From Wolbachia endosymbiont (group B) of Gerris lacustris (GTDB taxonomy: Bacteria; Pseudomonadota; Alphaproteobacteria; Rickettsiales; Anaplasmataceae), in the NCBI RefSeq assembly GCF_964028355.1, contig NZ_OZ034761.1, forward strand, positions 806,001 to 870,000: DNA of 64,000 nt, written 5' to 3'. Both the position numbers and the translations under genes were made by a program. Of the stretch, positions 43,187 through 53,202 are shown in pieces; within the stretch, counting starts at the first letter, position 1, and each line of letters begins with the position of its first letter. The notes under the pieces were generated by a model. It worked only from the letters and a program-made list of their open reading frames with translations, did no database searches and was not told the origin of the DNA.

Positions 43187-43581
43187 CTAATAACCGTTTC
43201 CTACTTTGCTCGGATTAGAGATATAATGTATTTGTGCTTCTGGTTCTCCAGTTATTGAGCGAGGTTGTGCCTTTAACACATTACAAAAGTCCTCCTTTCG
43301 TGCATCATGAAAATCATCATCTAATTCCTCTTCTGCATCATAAAACTTTTCTGATTCAGTAGTCACTTCCTCATTGTTAACTATTCGAGCCGTATTACCT
43401 TTTGATTGATCATTTACATGCTTCTTATCATCTAAAGGTTTCTCTGGTGATGTATTTTCTTGAGTAGTATTTGCTTTACTGCTAAACAACCAATTCCACC
43501 TGATGAAATTTTTCTTGCAATCCATGAAATTCCTGTATGATCAGCAATCCACTTAAAAAACTTTTTTATGCTTTTCCACAT
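43187..43581 (-). pseudogene. Unknown acidic protein with a one-base frameshift
   Basis: ATG 43581 follows AAGGAG and reads MWKSIKKFFKWIADHTGISW then IARKISSG. There the frame breaks: GGTGG where the paralogue at 42954 has GGTTGG. The continuing frame (WNWLFSSKANTTQENTS...) runs to TAA 43187-43189. An in-frame ATG at 43525 would give 112 aa without the basic amphipathic N-terminus. The tail is acidic (FYDAEEELDDDFHD). Function unknown; the basic helix may bind membrane. Confidence 0.6.
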
Positions 43582-43664
43582 ATTTTACTCCTTAAATTAA
43601 TAATAATTTAATTATTATATAAAAAGTATAGTATGTCAATTATTTTATAAAATAGTATAAAATA

Positions 43665-44828
43665 TTAGTACTTATTTGCAATTTTCAACAATTTAATAGC
43701 ACTGGTGTTTACAACTTCCCCGCCTACACGCTTAGTGACAAAAAATCTAACATAAGGTTTGTTTGTATAAGGGTCTCTCAATATTCTCATTCCTCTGTTA
43801 TCTACGATCTTATAAGCTTGTTTGAAATCTGCTACTGCAATCATTGTAGGTGGCATATCAGCAGATTGATATACCGGTATTCCCATCAAAGTATCTGGAG
43901 TTTCAAGCGATAAACTCGGCTGCCAAAGATATTGACCTGTATCAGATTTTAGTAGCCTCACTTCCTTTAACGTACTCCTGTTCATCAAAAATGATGCATT
44001 TTTAGAGTAATGTTCATTTAGAGAGTAGTACAATATCATTATGGCGTCGCTGTCTAGCTTATCAGCTTTAATTTGCTCTATCTTATTATGACCATTTCCA
44101 TTTTCGTAAGTTAAAATTCCTTTAGGCTGAAAAGTGCCATCACCTTTAATAAAGGCTTCATTCTCCTTCTTATTGAAAGTTTCGGCAACCTTTTCTACAA
44201 GCCAATTTTCAACATTGACAAATGCATCATCGAGCAATTTTTGTGATATTTGCGGTTGAGCATAGAGCTCATAAGTTGTGATGGAAATCTTTTGAATTTT
44301 AGGTGTACTTGTGTCTTGTGCAAAATCATACTTGGATTTATAGCCACCATCTTCGTCGTCTACCACTTCACCACTCCAACCTGCACCAGCACGGTCACAA
44401 TCCTCTATAATATAATCCAATGTTTCAGTAGAGATTCTTTGACTAGAACATATCTGCCGCATTGGAGATGAATCAGTTATACGCTTGTTTATGCGTTTTA
44501 CAATATGAGGAGTAACTAAATACCCTCCAATATCATTGTCATCTCCACTTAGGGTTTTGTGTGATAACCTGTTTTCCATTCCTTTGCGAATATAATCAGA
44601 AAAATATTTATCACCTGTATTAAAATCTGTGCTAATCTCTGGGCGTTGAGCTGAGGTTTCAATAAAATCTAAGCGCTCTTTACAATTATCAATATTACTA
44701 TTTATCTTGCATAGCTGCTCAGGTCCTTTGCTTTCGATTTCTTTTAGTTTGCGATCATTTATTAATTTAAATTGCTCCCATGATGAAGCAAGTTCATTAA
44801 CACGGTGAGCGATATCAGTAAGTGACAT
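43665..44828 (-). CDS. HK97-type major capsid protein (GTA g5-like)
   Basis: The protein is 387 aa and intact, with AAAGGAGG before ATG 44828. N-terminal coiled delta-like region (about 1-75), then the HK97 fold: GGYLVTPHIVKRI, RQICSSQRISTETLDYIIED in pieces, AQPQISQKLLDD, FIKGDGTFQPKGILTY and GIPVYQSADMP with a final RVGGEVVNTSAIKLLK. This is the TIGR01554 phage capsid family and matches g5 of the Rhodobacter gene transfer agent. No protease, portal or terminase gene lies beside it. Confidence 0.88.
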   Translation of the reverse strand: MSLTDIAHRVNELASSWEQFKLINDRKLKEIESKGPEQLCKINSNIDNCKERLDFIETSAQRPEISTDFNTGDKYFSDYIRKGMENRLSHKTLSGDDNDIGGYLVTPHIVKRINKRITDSSPMRQICSSQRISTETLDYIIEDCDRAGAGWSGEVVDDEDGGYKSKYDFAQDTSTPKIQKISITTYELYAQPQISQKLLDDAFVNVENWLVEKVAETFNKKENEAFIKGDGTFQPKGILTYENGNGHNKIEQIKADKLDSDAIMILYYSLNEHYSKNASFLMNRSTLKEVRLLKSDTGQYLWQPSLSLETPDTLMGIPVYQSADMPPTMIAVADFKQAYKIVDNRGMRILRDPYTNKPYVRFFVTKRVGGEVVNTSAIKLLKIANKY

Positions 44829-44957
44829 AATAGCCTCCTTTAAAAATAAAATTAGAATAGTTATTGTAATTTGAAGGTAATCTTTATCAGTAATCTCAGT
44901 ACCTTTTTGTTGTCATGCAACCTGCATTCAGAAAAAAGACCAGTGAATGGCAGCTTA

Positions 44958-46060
44958 TACCAACTCTCATTATTAATGAACCAAATAAGAAGCATTGCAG
45001 AGTTGTTTAACCGTGGAAGGGGAAAGAGAGGTAATAAATTTACACAAAGCGCTCTCAAGCAGAACAATTGTATCGTAGATTTTATTGCGCAAAATGTTCT
45101 GTTTTATATATAACCAAAACCTCTCAACAGGATTGAGGTCAGGTGAGTATGGTGGTAGGTATATAATTTCGATATTTTTAGGTATCTTTAAACTTTTTGA
45201 CTTATGCCAACTAGCGCAATCCATCACGAGAAAAGCCTTTCGTATTCCTAAATATTGCGACATCTGTTCAAGGAATATATTTATACAAGCAGTGTTGACG
45301 TTTGGTGCAAATAAGCTAAAATTCTCTCCATTTCTGGGATTAACTGCACTATAGAGATAAAAATTTTCCCTACCTAATTTTACCTTAACCTGTGTCCTAC
45401 TGCCTTTTTTAAACCACCCATGTCCAACTTTTGAATGTGTACCAAACCGTGATTCATCGAAGAAAAATAGCTCTTTTTCAGAATGCATGACAATAGTTTC
45501 ATTGAGGTTTTTTTTTAAACTCCTCTTGCTTATTTTTATCCTGTCCACTATGAACTGGTCTTGGTGTGATATATGAGAATTTCATTCTTTGCATATTACG
45601 ATGTATTGTGGATTTGCTGATATTCAAACCAAATCTTTCTTGGATTCTTATTCTCATTTCTCTAATAGTAATATTGGGGTTTTCCTCTATCCACACCTCA
45701 ATTTGTTCAAGTTGACTTTGGTTCAATATAGTTTTTCTACGGCATTGAGGTGGAGAAAATAATTTTTCTTCTCTTCCAAATTTTATGTGCTTTATCCATG
45801 TAGTAATTGCCTTTCTCGAAATGCAACATATTTTTGCTACAGCTGTTATACTGTGCTTTTTTGCTGCAATTACAGCATTTAGTTTTTTTGCAACATACGC
45901 ATTATTTCTTACTTTCTTCAGCATCTCTTTTGCTGATTCCACCACTTTTTCATCCAATAATTTTGATCTTAATGCCATCTAAACCTCGCTATTTTACTTA
46001 CTCCAGTATGGCTTTTTTTCCATTATTGTCTATTCGTTGCTTGTATAGCGGGAATTGGTA
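44958..46060 (-). mobile_element. IS630-family element, copy 8
   Basis: 1103 bp with TTA at 44955-44957 and 46061-46063. QCRRK variant, as copy 1. It lies 129 bases upstream of the capsid start, so it may separate that gene from its promoter or upstream genes. Confidence 0.9.
44973..45978 (-). CDS. IS630 transposase in two frames (orfA 45499-45978, orfB 44973-45548)
   Basis: QCRRK variant; nine-A run and DDE residues intact. Confidence 0.85.
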
Positions 46061-46084
46061 TTAGTATAACTCAAACGCTTTGTT

Positions 46085-46650
46085 TACAATATGGATCCCA
46101 GTGCTGGGAGGCGCCCTCATGGTAAACAACGTTCATACAACTGTATACGTATAATGCTCGTACCTGCCATTCACCGGTCTTTTTTCTGGATTCTAGCATT
46201 GGCTTCATGGTAGATACAAATGAACGTAAGCTACTTAATAACGAGAGAAAAATGATACTGATTACTTGTTGAAGTAAAAAAAGCAGTGTAGTATTACACC
46301 ACGCTAAGTATTATACTTAATCGTCAGTACTATACAGCATCCACTTTTTTGTGTCAAGCACTTTTTTTTTCACTGAGTATCTATTCAGGAGAATGTGCAA
46401 ATAAAGTACGTAGCTATTTGCCAAAACAATAAATGGTATCCTGTGCTGGGATCCATTTTTCTATCATCACCAGAAACGTTGATTACTTTTATACCTGTAA
46501 ATTTAACTGGATCCCAGTGTCAGGGCACTGGGATGACAGAAGAAAAAGGCCTGTATTGGCTACTTCGATGACACTCACAGCCCTGTCATTCCAGCGCGTG
46601 ACGCTGGAATCCAGAAAAAAAAGAAAAATGGTCAAGTACTGGGATGACAT
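46085..46650. repeat. Cluster of palindromic repeats
   Basis: A gene-free stretch (46064-46761). Repeat parts are seen at about 46092 (GGATCCCAGTGCTGGG), 46508-46537 (GGATCCCAGTGTCAGGGCAC then TGGGATGACA) and 46583-46614 (TGTCATTCCAGCGCGTGACG then CTGGAATCCAG). These are the same family as the elements at 23755 and 36666. Confidence 0.55.
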
Positions 46651-46761
46651 CCATTTAGTTGTCTTTTCTCGTCTACCTTGTTTTTCCACCATGTTGAACA
46701 GATACATACTGTTTGTTGCTTTTATTCTATGGTACCTTATCTACCTTGCCGCTCTCCTGCT

Positions 46762-47442
46762 TCAATCAGCAAGAGATTTCCATATTAATTCTGCACTACT
46801 TGCGGGATTGTCACTTTTTGTGATGGGTCTGCCAATTACGATATAGTCAGCTCCTGAATTTATTGCTTTTTTTGGTGTTGCTGTCCTTTTTTGGTCATCA
46901 TAACCTGGGTCCATACGAACTCCTGGAGTAATAATTTTAAAATCCCTACCACATTCTTTGCGCACCTCTTGAGCTTCTAGCGCAGAGCAAACTATTCCAT
47001 GCAGTCCAACCTTTTTTGCAAGCTTTGCCAACAAAATTACCTGTGATTTTGTTTCTCTTGCTACTCCAAGCTCGCTTAGATCTTCATTGCTCATGCTAGT
47101 TAGTACTGTTACTCCGATTAGCTTTATTTTAGTGCCTTGTACTATATTTAGTGCTTCTTCAAGCATTTTTGTTCCACCACTGATGTGCAGTGTTAGCATT
47201 TCAACATTTAGAATTTTTATTGCTTCAACTGTTCTAGCTACAGTGTTTGGAATATCATGAAATTTCAGATCTAAAAAAATTGGTACATTGCATTTTGCAA
47301 CTTCTTTAACTCCAGAAGGGCCGTGTGCAGAAAAAAATTCTAACCCAAGTTTTACCATACCAACCTTGTCACGCAGAGCACTAGCTAAAGATACGGCTTT
47401 ATTTAAATCTTGTGTATCTAGTGCGCATATTATTGGGTTCAT
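46762..47442 (-). CDS. pyrF: Orotidine 5'-phosphate decarboxylase
   Basis: Last step to UMP. The protein is 226 aa. ICALDTQD, KLGLEFF, the catalytic LDLKFHDIPNTV (Asp-Lys-x-x-Asp), TPGVRMD and DYIVIGRPIT are all present. Alone between a repeat cluster and a coiled-coil gene. Confidence 0.95.
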   Translation of the reverse strand: MNPIICALDTQDLNKAVSLASALRDKVGMVKLGLEFFSAHGPSGVKEVAKCNVPIFLDLKFHDIPNTVARTVEAIKILNVEMLTLHISGGTKMLEEALNIVQGTKIKLIGVTVLTSMSNEDLSELGVARETKSQVILLAKLAKKVGLHGIVCSALEAQEVRKECGRDFKIITPGVRMDPGYDDQKRTATPKKAINSGADYIVIGRPITKSDNPASSAELIWKSLAD

Positions 47443-47471
47443 TATCTTGTATAATTTTTTTTATAATAAGG

Positions 47472-48212
47472 CTAACTATTACATCGTACAAGCTCTTCAT
47501 TTAAGATTTTGAAAACACTCTGTTCACATAATAGAGATAAAGGTTTAGGTTCAAGTTGCTCTGCGTTAGCGTCTCGTTTTAAGAGTAAATTTTTTAAACT
47601 TCTCACCTTATTATCACAATCTTCTCTTATTCTATCTAACTCAGAAAACTGATCTTCAATTAAGCCATTTGCCTTATCTAACTCTTCAGACTTCTTGTTT
47701 AATTCTTTAGATAAATATTTATTTTTTTTTGTAATCTCTCTAATTCTGTACCACTGTTCACTCAATTCCTTATTTAATGCATCTTTTTCTCTATGCAATT
47801 CTTCTATTTTGCTGCTTAACATCAATTTATCTTTAAATTCTTTTTTTATTTTCTTACATGATTCTTCTTTTTCTCGTAACTGTTCACATAAACACAAAAC
47901 TTTACGATATAATTCTTTTTGCCCTGTATTCAACTCACCTATTTTCCTTTCTATTTTTCTTGATTCATTTGTCATTTCAGATCTAAAGTTACTTTCTTCT
48001 TCCAATCTTTCTCTTAAAGATTTCTTTTCTTCAAGAAGAGACTCTCTATCAACTTCTAACTCACTTACTTTATTACTGAACTTTTCTAATTCCTCGTATA
48101 AATTGTACTTTTCTTGAGTCAATTTATGCAATTTATTCTTCAAAGTTTCTATTTCCTCGTTTGCAATTTCGCTTTTTAACTCTTGCTCTCTTTGATCAAA
48201 TTTATTCTCCAT
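47472..48212 (-). CDS. Coiled-coil protein, IS630 inserted 13 bases upstream
   Basis: The native start is ATG 48212 with AGGAA upstream (246 aa). The frame is open further up to 48335 but those residues are transposon sequence. Nearly the whole protein is a Glu/Lys/Leu-rich coiled coil (about 5-205), with a Cys-containing tail. No membrane helix. Not recognised. The element keeps the ribosome site but cuts off whatever promoter lay upstream, so expression may depend on the transposon. Confidence 0.72.
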   Translation of the reverse strand: MENKFDQREQELKSEIANEEIETLKNKLHKLTQEKYNLYEELEKFSNKVSELEVDRESLLEEKKSLRERLEEESNFRSEMTNESRKIERKIGELNTGQKELYRKVLCLCEQLREKEESCKKIKKEFKDKLMLSSKIEELHREKDALNKELSEQWYRIREITKKNKYLSKELNKKSEELDKANGLIEDQFSELDRIREDCDNKVRSLKNLLLKRDANAEQLEPKPLSLLCEQSVFKILNEELVRCNS

Positions 48213-48225
48213 TTTCCTATTGTAA

Positions 48226-49328
48226 TACCAACTCTCATTATTAATGAACCAAATAAGAAGCATTGCAGAGTTGTTTAACCGTGGAAGGGGAAAGAGAGGT
48301 AATAAATTTACACAAAGCGCTCTCAAGCAGAACAATTGTATCGTAGATTTTATTGCGCAAAATGTTCTGTTTTATATATAACCAAAACCTCTCAACAGGA
48401 TTGAGGTCAGGTGAGTATGGTGGTAGGTATATAATTTCGATATTTTTAGGTATCTTTAAACTTTTTGACTTATGCCAACTAGCGCAATCCATCACGAGAA
48501 AAGCCTTTCGTATTCCTAAATATTGCGACATCTGTTCAAGGAATATATTTATACAAGCAGTGTTGACGTTTGGTGCAAATAAGCTAAAATTCTCTCCATT
48601 TCTGGGATTAACTGCACTATAGAGATAAAAATTTTCCCTACCTAATTTTACCTTAACCTGTGTCCTACTGCCTTTTTTAAACCACCCATGTCCAACTTTT
48701 GAATGTGTACCAAACCGTGATTCATCGAAGAAAAATAGCTCTTTTTCAGAATGCATGACAATAGTTTCATTGAGGTTTTTTTTTAAACTCCTCTTGCTTA
48801 TTTTTATCCTGTCCACTATGAACTGGTCTTGGTGTGATATATGAGAATTTCATTCTTTGCATATTACGATGTATTGTGGATTTGCTGATATTCAAACCAA
48901 ATCTTTCTTGGATTCTTATTCTCATTTCTCTAATAGTAATATTGGGGTTTTCCTCTATCCACACCTCAATTTGTTCAAGTTGACTTTGGTTCAATATAGT
49001 TTTTCTACGGCGTTGAGGTGGAGAAAATAATTTTTCTTCTCTTCCAAATTTTATGTGCTTTATCCATGTAGTAATTGCCTTTCTCGAAATGCAACATATT
49101 TTTGCTACAGCTGTTATACTGTGCTTTTTTGCTGCAATTACAGCATTTAGTTTTTTTGCAACATACGCATTATTTCTTACTTTCTTCAGCATCTCTTTTG
49201 CTGATTCCACCACTTTTTCATCCAATAATTTTGATCTTAATGCCATCTAAACCTCGCTATTTTACTTACTCCAGTATGGCTTTTTTTCCATTATTGTCTA
49301 TTCGTTGCTTGTATAGCGGGAATTGGTA
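48226..49328 (-). mobile_element. IS630-family element, copy 9
   Basis: 1103 bp with TAA at 48223-48225 and 49329-49331. Its right flank is internal IS630 sequence, so it sits inside an older copy (next feature). Confidence 0.9.
48241..49246 (-). CDS. IS630 transposase in two frames (orfA 48767-49246, orfB 48241-48816)
   Basis: Base type; nine-A run and DDE residues intact. Confidence 0.85.
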
Positions 49329-49720
49329 TAATATTGGGATTTTCCTCTATCCACACCTCAATTTGTTCAAGTTGACTTTGGTTCAATATAGTTTTTCTAC
49401 GGCGTTGAGGTGGAGAAAATAATTTTTCTTCTCTTCCAAATTTTATGTGCTTTATCCATGTAGTAATTGCCTTTCTCGAAATGCAACATATTTTTGCTAC
49501 AGCTGTTATACTGTGCTTTTTTGCTGCAATTACAGCATTTAGTTTTTTTGCAACATACGCATTATTTCTTACTTTCTTCAGCATCTCTTTTGCTGATTCC
49601 ACCACTTTTTCATCCAATAATTTTGATCTTAATGCCATCTAAACCTCGCTATTTTACTTACTCCAGTATGGCTTTTTTTCCATTATTGTCTATTCGTTGC
49701 TTGTATAGCGGGAATTGGTA
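49329..49720 (-). mobile_element. IS630 fragment (orfA end), remains of an older copy
   Basis: 392 bp, from TAATATTGGGA (internal) to GAATTGGTA (end), followed by TAA at 49721-49723. It holds orfA codons from ATG 49638 to ENPNI. It carries the AATCCC variant otherwise seen only in copy 4, so it is not a duplicate of copy 9. Confidence 0.88.
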
Positions 49721-49727
49721 TAACAAG

Positions 49728-49747
49728 ATAAGGCGTATTAGCCTTAT
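49728..49747. promoter_or_regulatory. Inverted repeat, former leader of the coiled-coil gene
   Basis: ATAAGGC (49728-49734) and GCCTTAT (49741-49747) around 6 bases. With the transposons removed it would lie about 25 bases upstream of the coiled-coil ATG, a likely operator position. The rest of 49748-50011 has no intact gene; a short minus-strand coding-like run (SELGAGPSRSEFKDYIERHN) around 49855-49915 looks like a gene relic. Confidence 0.35.
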
Positions 49748-50011
49748 TAAACATATTTTTCATTATGACCTCACTAAAATTATTATCTAGTGTCGCATAA
49801 AAAAGTATGCCAGCTCCTTTTTACAATAAAGGTAGCAAAGACCACTAAAAGCTACAAATTATGCCTTTCTATGTAGTCTTTAAACTCGCTCCTACTGGGA
49901 CCTGCACCTAATTCACTGTAACATATCAGAAAACATCATCTCTATCTTTCTCTGGTTACACACTGAATTTTTTTCAGTATAATGGCTATGCTATTGATTT
50001 TTAGCTTGATC

Positions 50012-50363
50012 TTACTCAACTAAAGCTAAATTATTAGAAGTTACCTGATTTGTTTGAGCATTAGCAATTTGAGTATTTTGTTGTCTGCATTGAGTATAAC
50101 AGATAGCATCTGCAGCTGCAACAGCGGCTTCAACGCAAGCAGCTCCGGCGATGGAAGCGATTTCCTTGTTGTAACCTGTGTTAAAGCCTTCACTGTAACC
50201 TTTTTTATAGCCCTCCATATAACCGTCTTCATAACTTTTTTGTTGTGCAAAAAACCCATAAGCGTATGTGAACAATACTCCTCCTGCAGCGTAAAATATA
50301 CCCTGTATTCCAGATGTCTGGAACAAGCCTCACGCCATTCTTTATTTCTTGCACTATAGACAT
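50012..50363 (-). pseudogene. Small membrane protein with GY-repeat, probable frameshift
   Basis: From ATG 50363 the frame reads MSIVQEIKNGVRLVPDIWN and then needs one base less (AATACAGG to AATCAGG near 50307) to continue as QGIFYAAGGVLFTYAYGFF to the stop at 50012. A TTG at 50326 would otherwise start a 104 aa protein. A membrane segment is followed by a repeat of GY plus two or three residues (DGYMEGYKKGYSEGFNTGY) and an Ala-rich helix. Family unknown. Confidence 0.5.
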
Positions 50364-50622
50364 TGTTGTTAAGTTTTTTATGTTAAAATTATTGATATTC
50401 ATTACTTTTTTGTAAAAAAATTAAGCTATATGCTTTATATCTTAACATTAATTTAGTTTTAAAAACAAATTAATATTTTAATATAAGGTTTATCTTTTGT
50501 AGAGAATTTGCTTTTTCTTGTTTTATATGAGCTTAGAAAATTTTTATTGATAAATGACTTTAGGTTTAAAATTGAGGAAGTGGTTGCTATATATATCAGC
50601 AAGTATGAGTTAAATTTATATT
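50364..50622. other. AT-rich leader region of clpB
   Basis: About 260 bases with no gene. It must carry the clpB promoter; I see no convincing sigma32-type site. GAGGAAGTGG at 50574 is too far from the ATG to act as its ribosome site. Confidence 0.3.
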
Positions 50623-53175
50623 ATGGACTTGAATAAATTTACAGAAAAAGCAAGAAGCCTAATTCAAAGTGCTCAAATGAAAGCATTGGGAACCGGGCAT
50701 CAGATTTTTATGCCTGAACATTTACTTAAAGTAATGCTTGAAGATGAATCGAGTTTAGTTCAAGACTTGATAAGTGCCTGTGGTGGAAATGTGCAGAATA
50801 TTTCTAATGCTGTTGATAGTGCAATTAAAAAATTTCCAGTAGTTGAAGGGCCAGGGAGTGGCGGCCTTCAGCTTTCAAGAGAGGTAGCAAAAGTTTTTGA
50901 GGATTCAATCGGTATTGCGAGGAGGAATAAAGATACATTTGTTACTGTTGAGCGTTTACTGCAGGGCCTTGCTGCACAAAAAGATGGTAAAATTCTTGCG
51001 GAGAATGGTGTTACACCGCAAAAATTGAACTCAGTTATTGCAGAAATGAGAAAAGGTAGCAGTGCAGACTCGCCAAATAGCGAGGAAAAATTAAATGTGG
51101 CAAAGAGATATACAAAAGATATTACAGAGCTTGCTATGCAAGGTAAGCTTGACCCTGTAATTGGTCGTGATGAAGAAATCAGAAGAACTATGCAGGTATC
51201 GCTTAGGCGAACAAAGAATAATCCGGTGCTGATAGGTGAACCTGGTGTTGGGAAAACTGCAATAGTTGAGGGGCTGGCAAACAGAATTGTTGCAAATGAT
51301 GTACCACTTGGTTTGCACGATGCAAAAATTTTAGCTTTGGACCTTGGTGCATTAATTGCTGGAACAAAGTTTAGAGGGGAGTTTGAAGAAAGACTAAAAG
51401 CAGTGATCAATGAAATTTCAAAAGCAGAGGGGAAAGTTATCTTATTTATAGATGAGCTTCATACTTTAGTTGGAGCAGGAGCAACAAGTGGTGCAATGGA
51501 TGCTTCAAATTTGCTAAAGCCTGCTCTTGCGCGTGGAGAAATTCGCTGTATAGGGGCTACAACTTTAGACGAATATCGTGAACATATAGAGAAAGACCCT
51601 GCGCTTGCGAGGCGTTTCCAGTCTGTGTTTATTTCTCAACCAACTGAGGCTGATACCATTTCAATATTAAGGGGTTTAAAGGAAAGATATGAGGTGCACC
51701 ACGGTATTAGGATCACAGACGGTGCGATAATCGCTGCTGCAACGCTTTCTAATAGATATATAACAGATAGGTTTTTACCTGATAAAGCGATCGATTTAAT
51801 TGATGAGGCAGCAAGTAGGGTTAGAATTGAAATGGACAGCAAGCCTGAGGTTGTTGATGAGCTTGAGAGAAAAATTATACAGCTAAAAATTGAGTCAGAA
51901 GCTTTGAAAAAAGAAAGTGATGAGAATTCTAAACAGCGCTTAAGGAAGATAAATGAGGAAATTGAAAGTCTAAATAGTAAATTTGCTGATTTAAACAGTA
52001 AATGGCAGATGGAAAAGAGTAAAATAGCTAAAATACAGGAAACTGCTGAAAAATTGGATAACGCGAGAAAGGAGCTGGAATTAGCTCAGCGCAATGGAAA
52101 TTTAGGAAGGGCAGGGGAATTAATGTATGGTGTGATTCCTCAACTTGAAAATGAGTTGAAAAATCAGGAGAAAGTTACTGATAGCTTCCTAAAGAAAGAA
52201 GTTACCGAGAATGATATTGCAAATATTGTTTCGAAATGGACAGGCATTCCTGTTGATAATATGATGCACAGTGAAAAGGAAAAACTTCTCAATATGGAGA
52301 ATGAAATAGGAAGAAGAGTAATAGGGCAGAAAGATGCAATTGAAGCGATAAGTAATGCAGTAAGGCGCTCTCGCTCTGGTGTTCAGGATACTAATCGACC
52401 TTTTGGTTCATTCTTATTTTTAGGTCCAACTGGAGTTGGGAAAACAGAGTTGGCAAAAGCTCTTGCTGAATTTCTGTTTGATGATCAAGGAGCACTTCTG
52501 CGCTTTGATATGTCAGAGTATATGGAAAAACACTCCGTTTCAAAGCTGATTGGTGCGCCTCCAGGATATGTTGGTTATGAACAAGGTGGTAGGTTAACTG
52601 AGGCAGTGAGGAGAAGACCATATCAGGTGATTTTGTTTGATGAGATAGAAAAGGCAAATCCAGATATATTTAATATATTGTTGCAGATCTTGGATGAGGG
52701 TAGACTTACCGATAGCCATGGTAAATTGATTGATTTTCGCAATACCATACTGATTCTAACTTCTAACCTTGGTGCTGAGGTGATGTTCAGAGGAACTGCT
52801 GAATCTGTAAAAGATGAGGTGATGAAAATAGTTAAGTCAGCATTTCGTCCAGAATTTTTAAATAGACTAGATGAAATTATTATATTCCACAGTTTAACCA
52901 AAGATGACATTTATAAAATTATAGATGTTCGATTCTCTTATTTACAAAAGATGCTTGCTAAGCGTAAACTGAGTATTAGTTTATTGCAAGAAGCTAAGGA
53001 GCTAATATCACGAACTGGCTATGACCCTGAATATGGAGCGCGTCCTTTGAAAAGGGTAATACAAGAATGCATTCAAAATAATCTAGCTAAGCTGATTTTA
53101 TCAGGGGAAATAGTAGAAGGAGATGAGCTAATAGTGTATGCTTCTGGTAACGAAATCTTAGTTAAAAAGATCTAA
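50623..53175 (+). CDS. clpB: Protein disaggregase ClpB
   Basis: Hexameric AAA+ chaperone that pulls proteins out of aggregates with DnaK. The protein is 850 aa. Clp_N repeats (about 1-145), first AAA+ with GEPGVGKT near 205 and [15 protein letters not shown], a long coiled-coil middle domain (about 400-520), second AAA+ with GPTGVGKT near 600 and [14 protein letters not shown], then the C-terminal domain ([15 protein letters not shown]). Intact. Confidence 0.97.
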   Translation: MDLNKFTEKARSLIQSAQMKALGTGHQIFMPEHLLKVMLEDESSLVQDLISACGGNVQNISNAVDSAIKKFPVVEGPGSGGLQLSREVAKVFEDSIGIARRNKDTFVTVERLLQGLAAQKDGKILAENGVTPQKLNSVIAEMRKGSSADSPNSEEKLNVAKRYTKDITELAMQGKLDPVIGRDEEIRRTMQVSLRRTKNNPVLIGEPGVGKTAIVEGLANRIVANDVPLGLHDAKILALDLGALIAGTKFRGEFEERLKAVINEISKAEGKVILFIDELHTLVGAGATSGAMDASNLLKPALARGEIRCIGATTLDEYREHIEKDPALARRFQSVFISQPTEADTISILRGLKERYEVHHGIRITDGAIIAAATLSNRYITDRFLPDKAIDLIDEAASRVRIEMDSKPEVVDELERKIIQLKIESEALKKESDENSKQRLRKINEEIESLNSKFADLNSKWQMEKSKIAKIQETAEKLDNARKELELAQRNGNLGRAGELMYGVIPQLENELKNQEKVTDSFLKKEVTENDIANIVSKWTGIPVDNMMHSEKEKLLNMENEIGRRVIGQKDAIEAISNAVRRSRSGVQDTNRPFGSFLFLGPTGVGKTELAKALAEFLFDDQGALLRFDMSEYMEKHSVSKLIGAPPGYVGYEQGGRLTEAVRRRPYQVILFDEIEKANPDIFNILLQILDEGRLTDSHGKLIDFRNTILILTSNLGAEVMFRGTAESVKDEVMKIVKSAFRPEFLNRLDEIIIFHSLTKDDIYKIIDVRFSYLQKMLAKRKLSISLLQEAKELISRTGYDPEYGARPLKRVIQECIQNNLAKLILSGEIVEGDELIVYASGNEILVKKI

Positions 53176-53202
53176 ATTCGCTGTATATTTTTGTTTTGAA
53201 AA

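Noticed and set aside
23755..46650. CRISPR array
   Set aside because: The repeats are dispersed palindromic elements with no regular spacers and no cas genes.
46433..46846. 137-codon frame over the repeat cluster
   Set aside because: It runs through palindromic repeats and into the end of pyrF on the other strand; no coding character.
48213..48335. N-terminal extension of the coiled-coil protein
   Set aside because: These residues are coded by the IS630 end, not by the gene.
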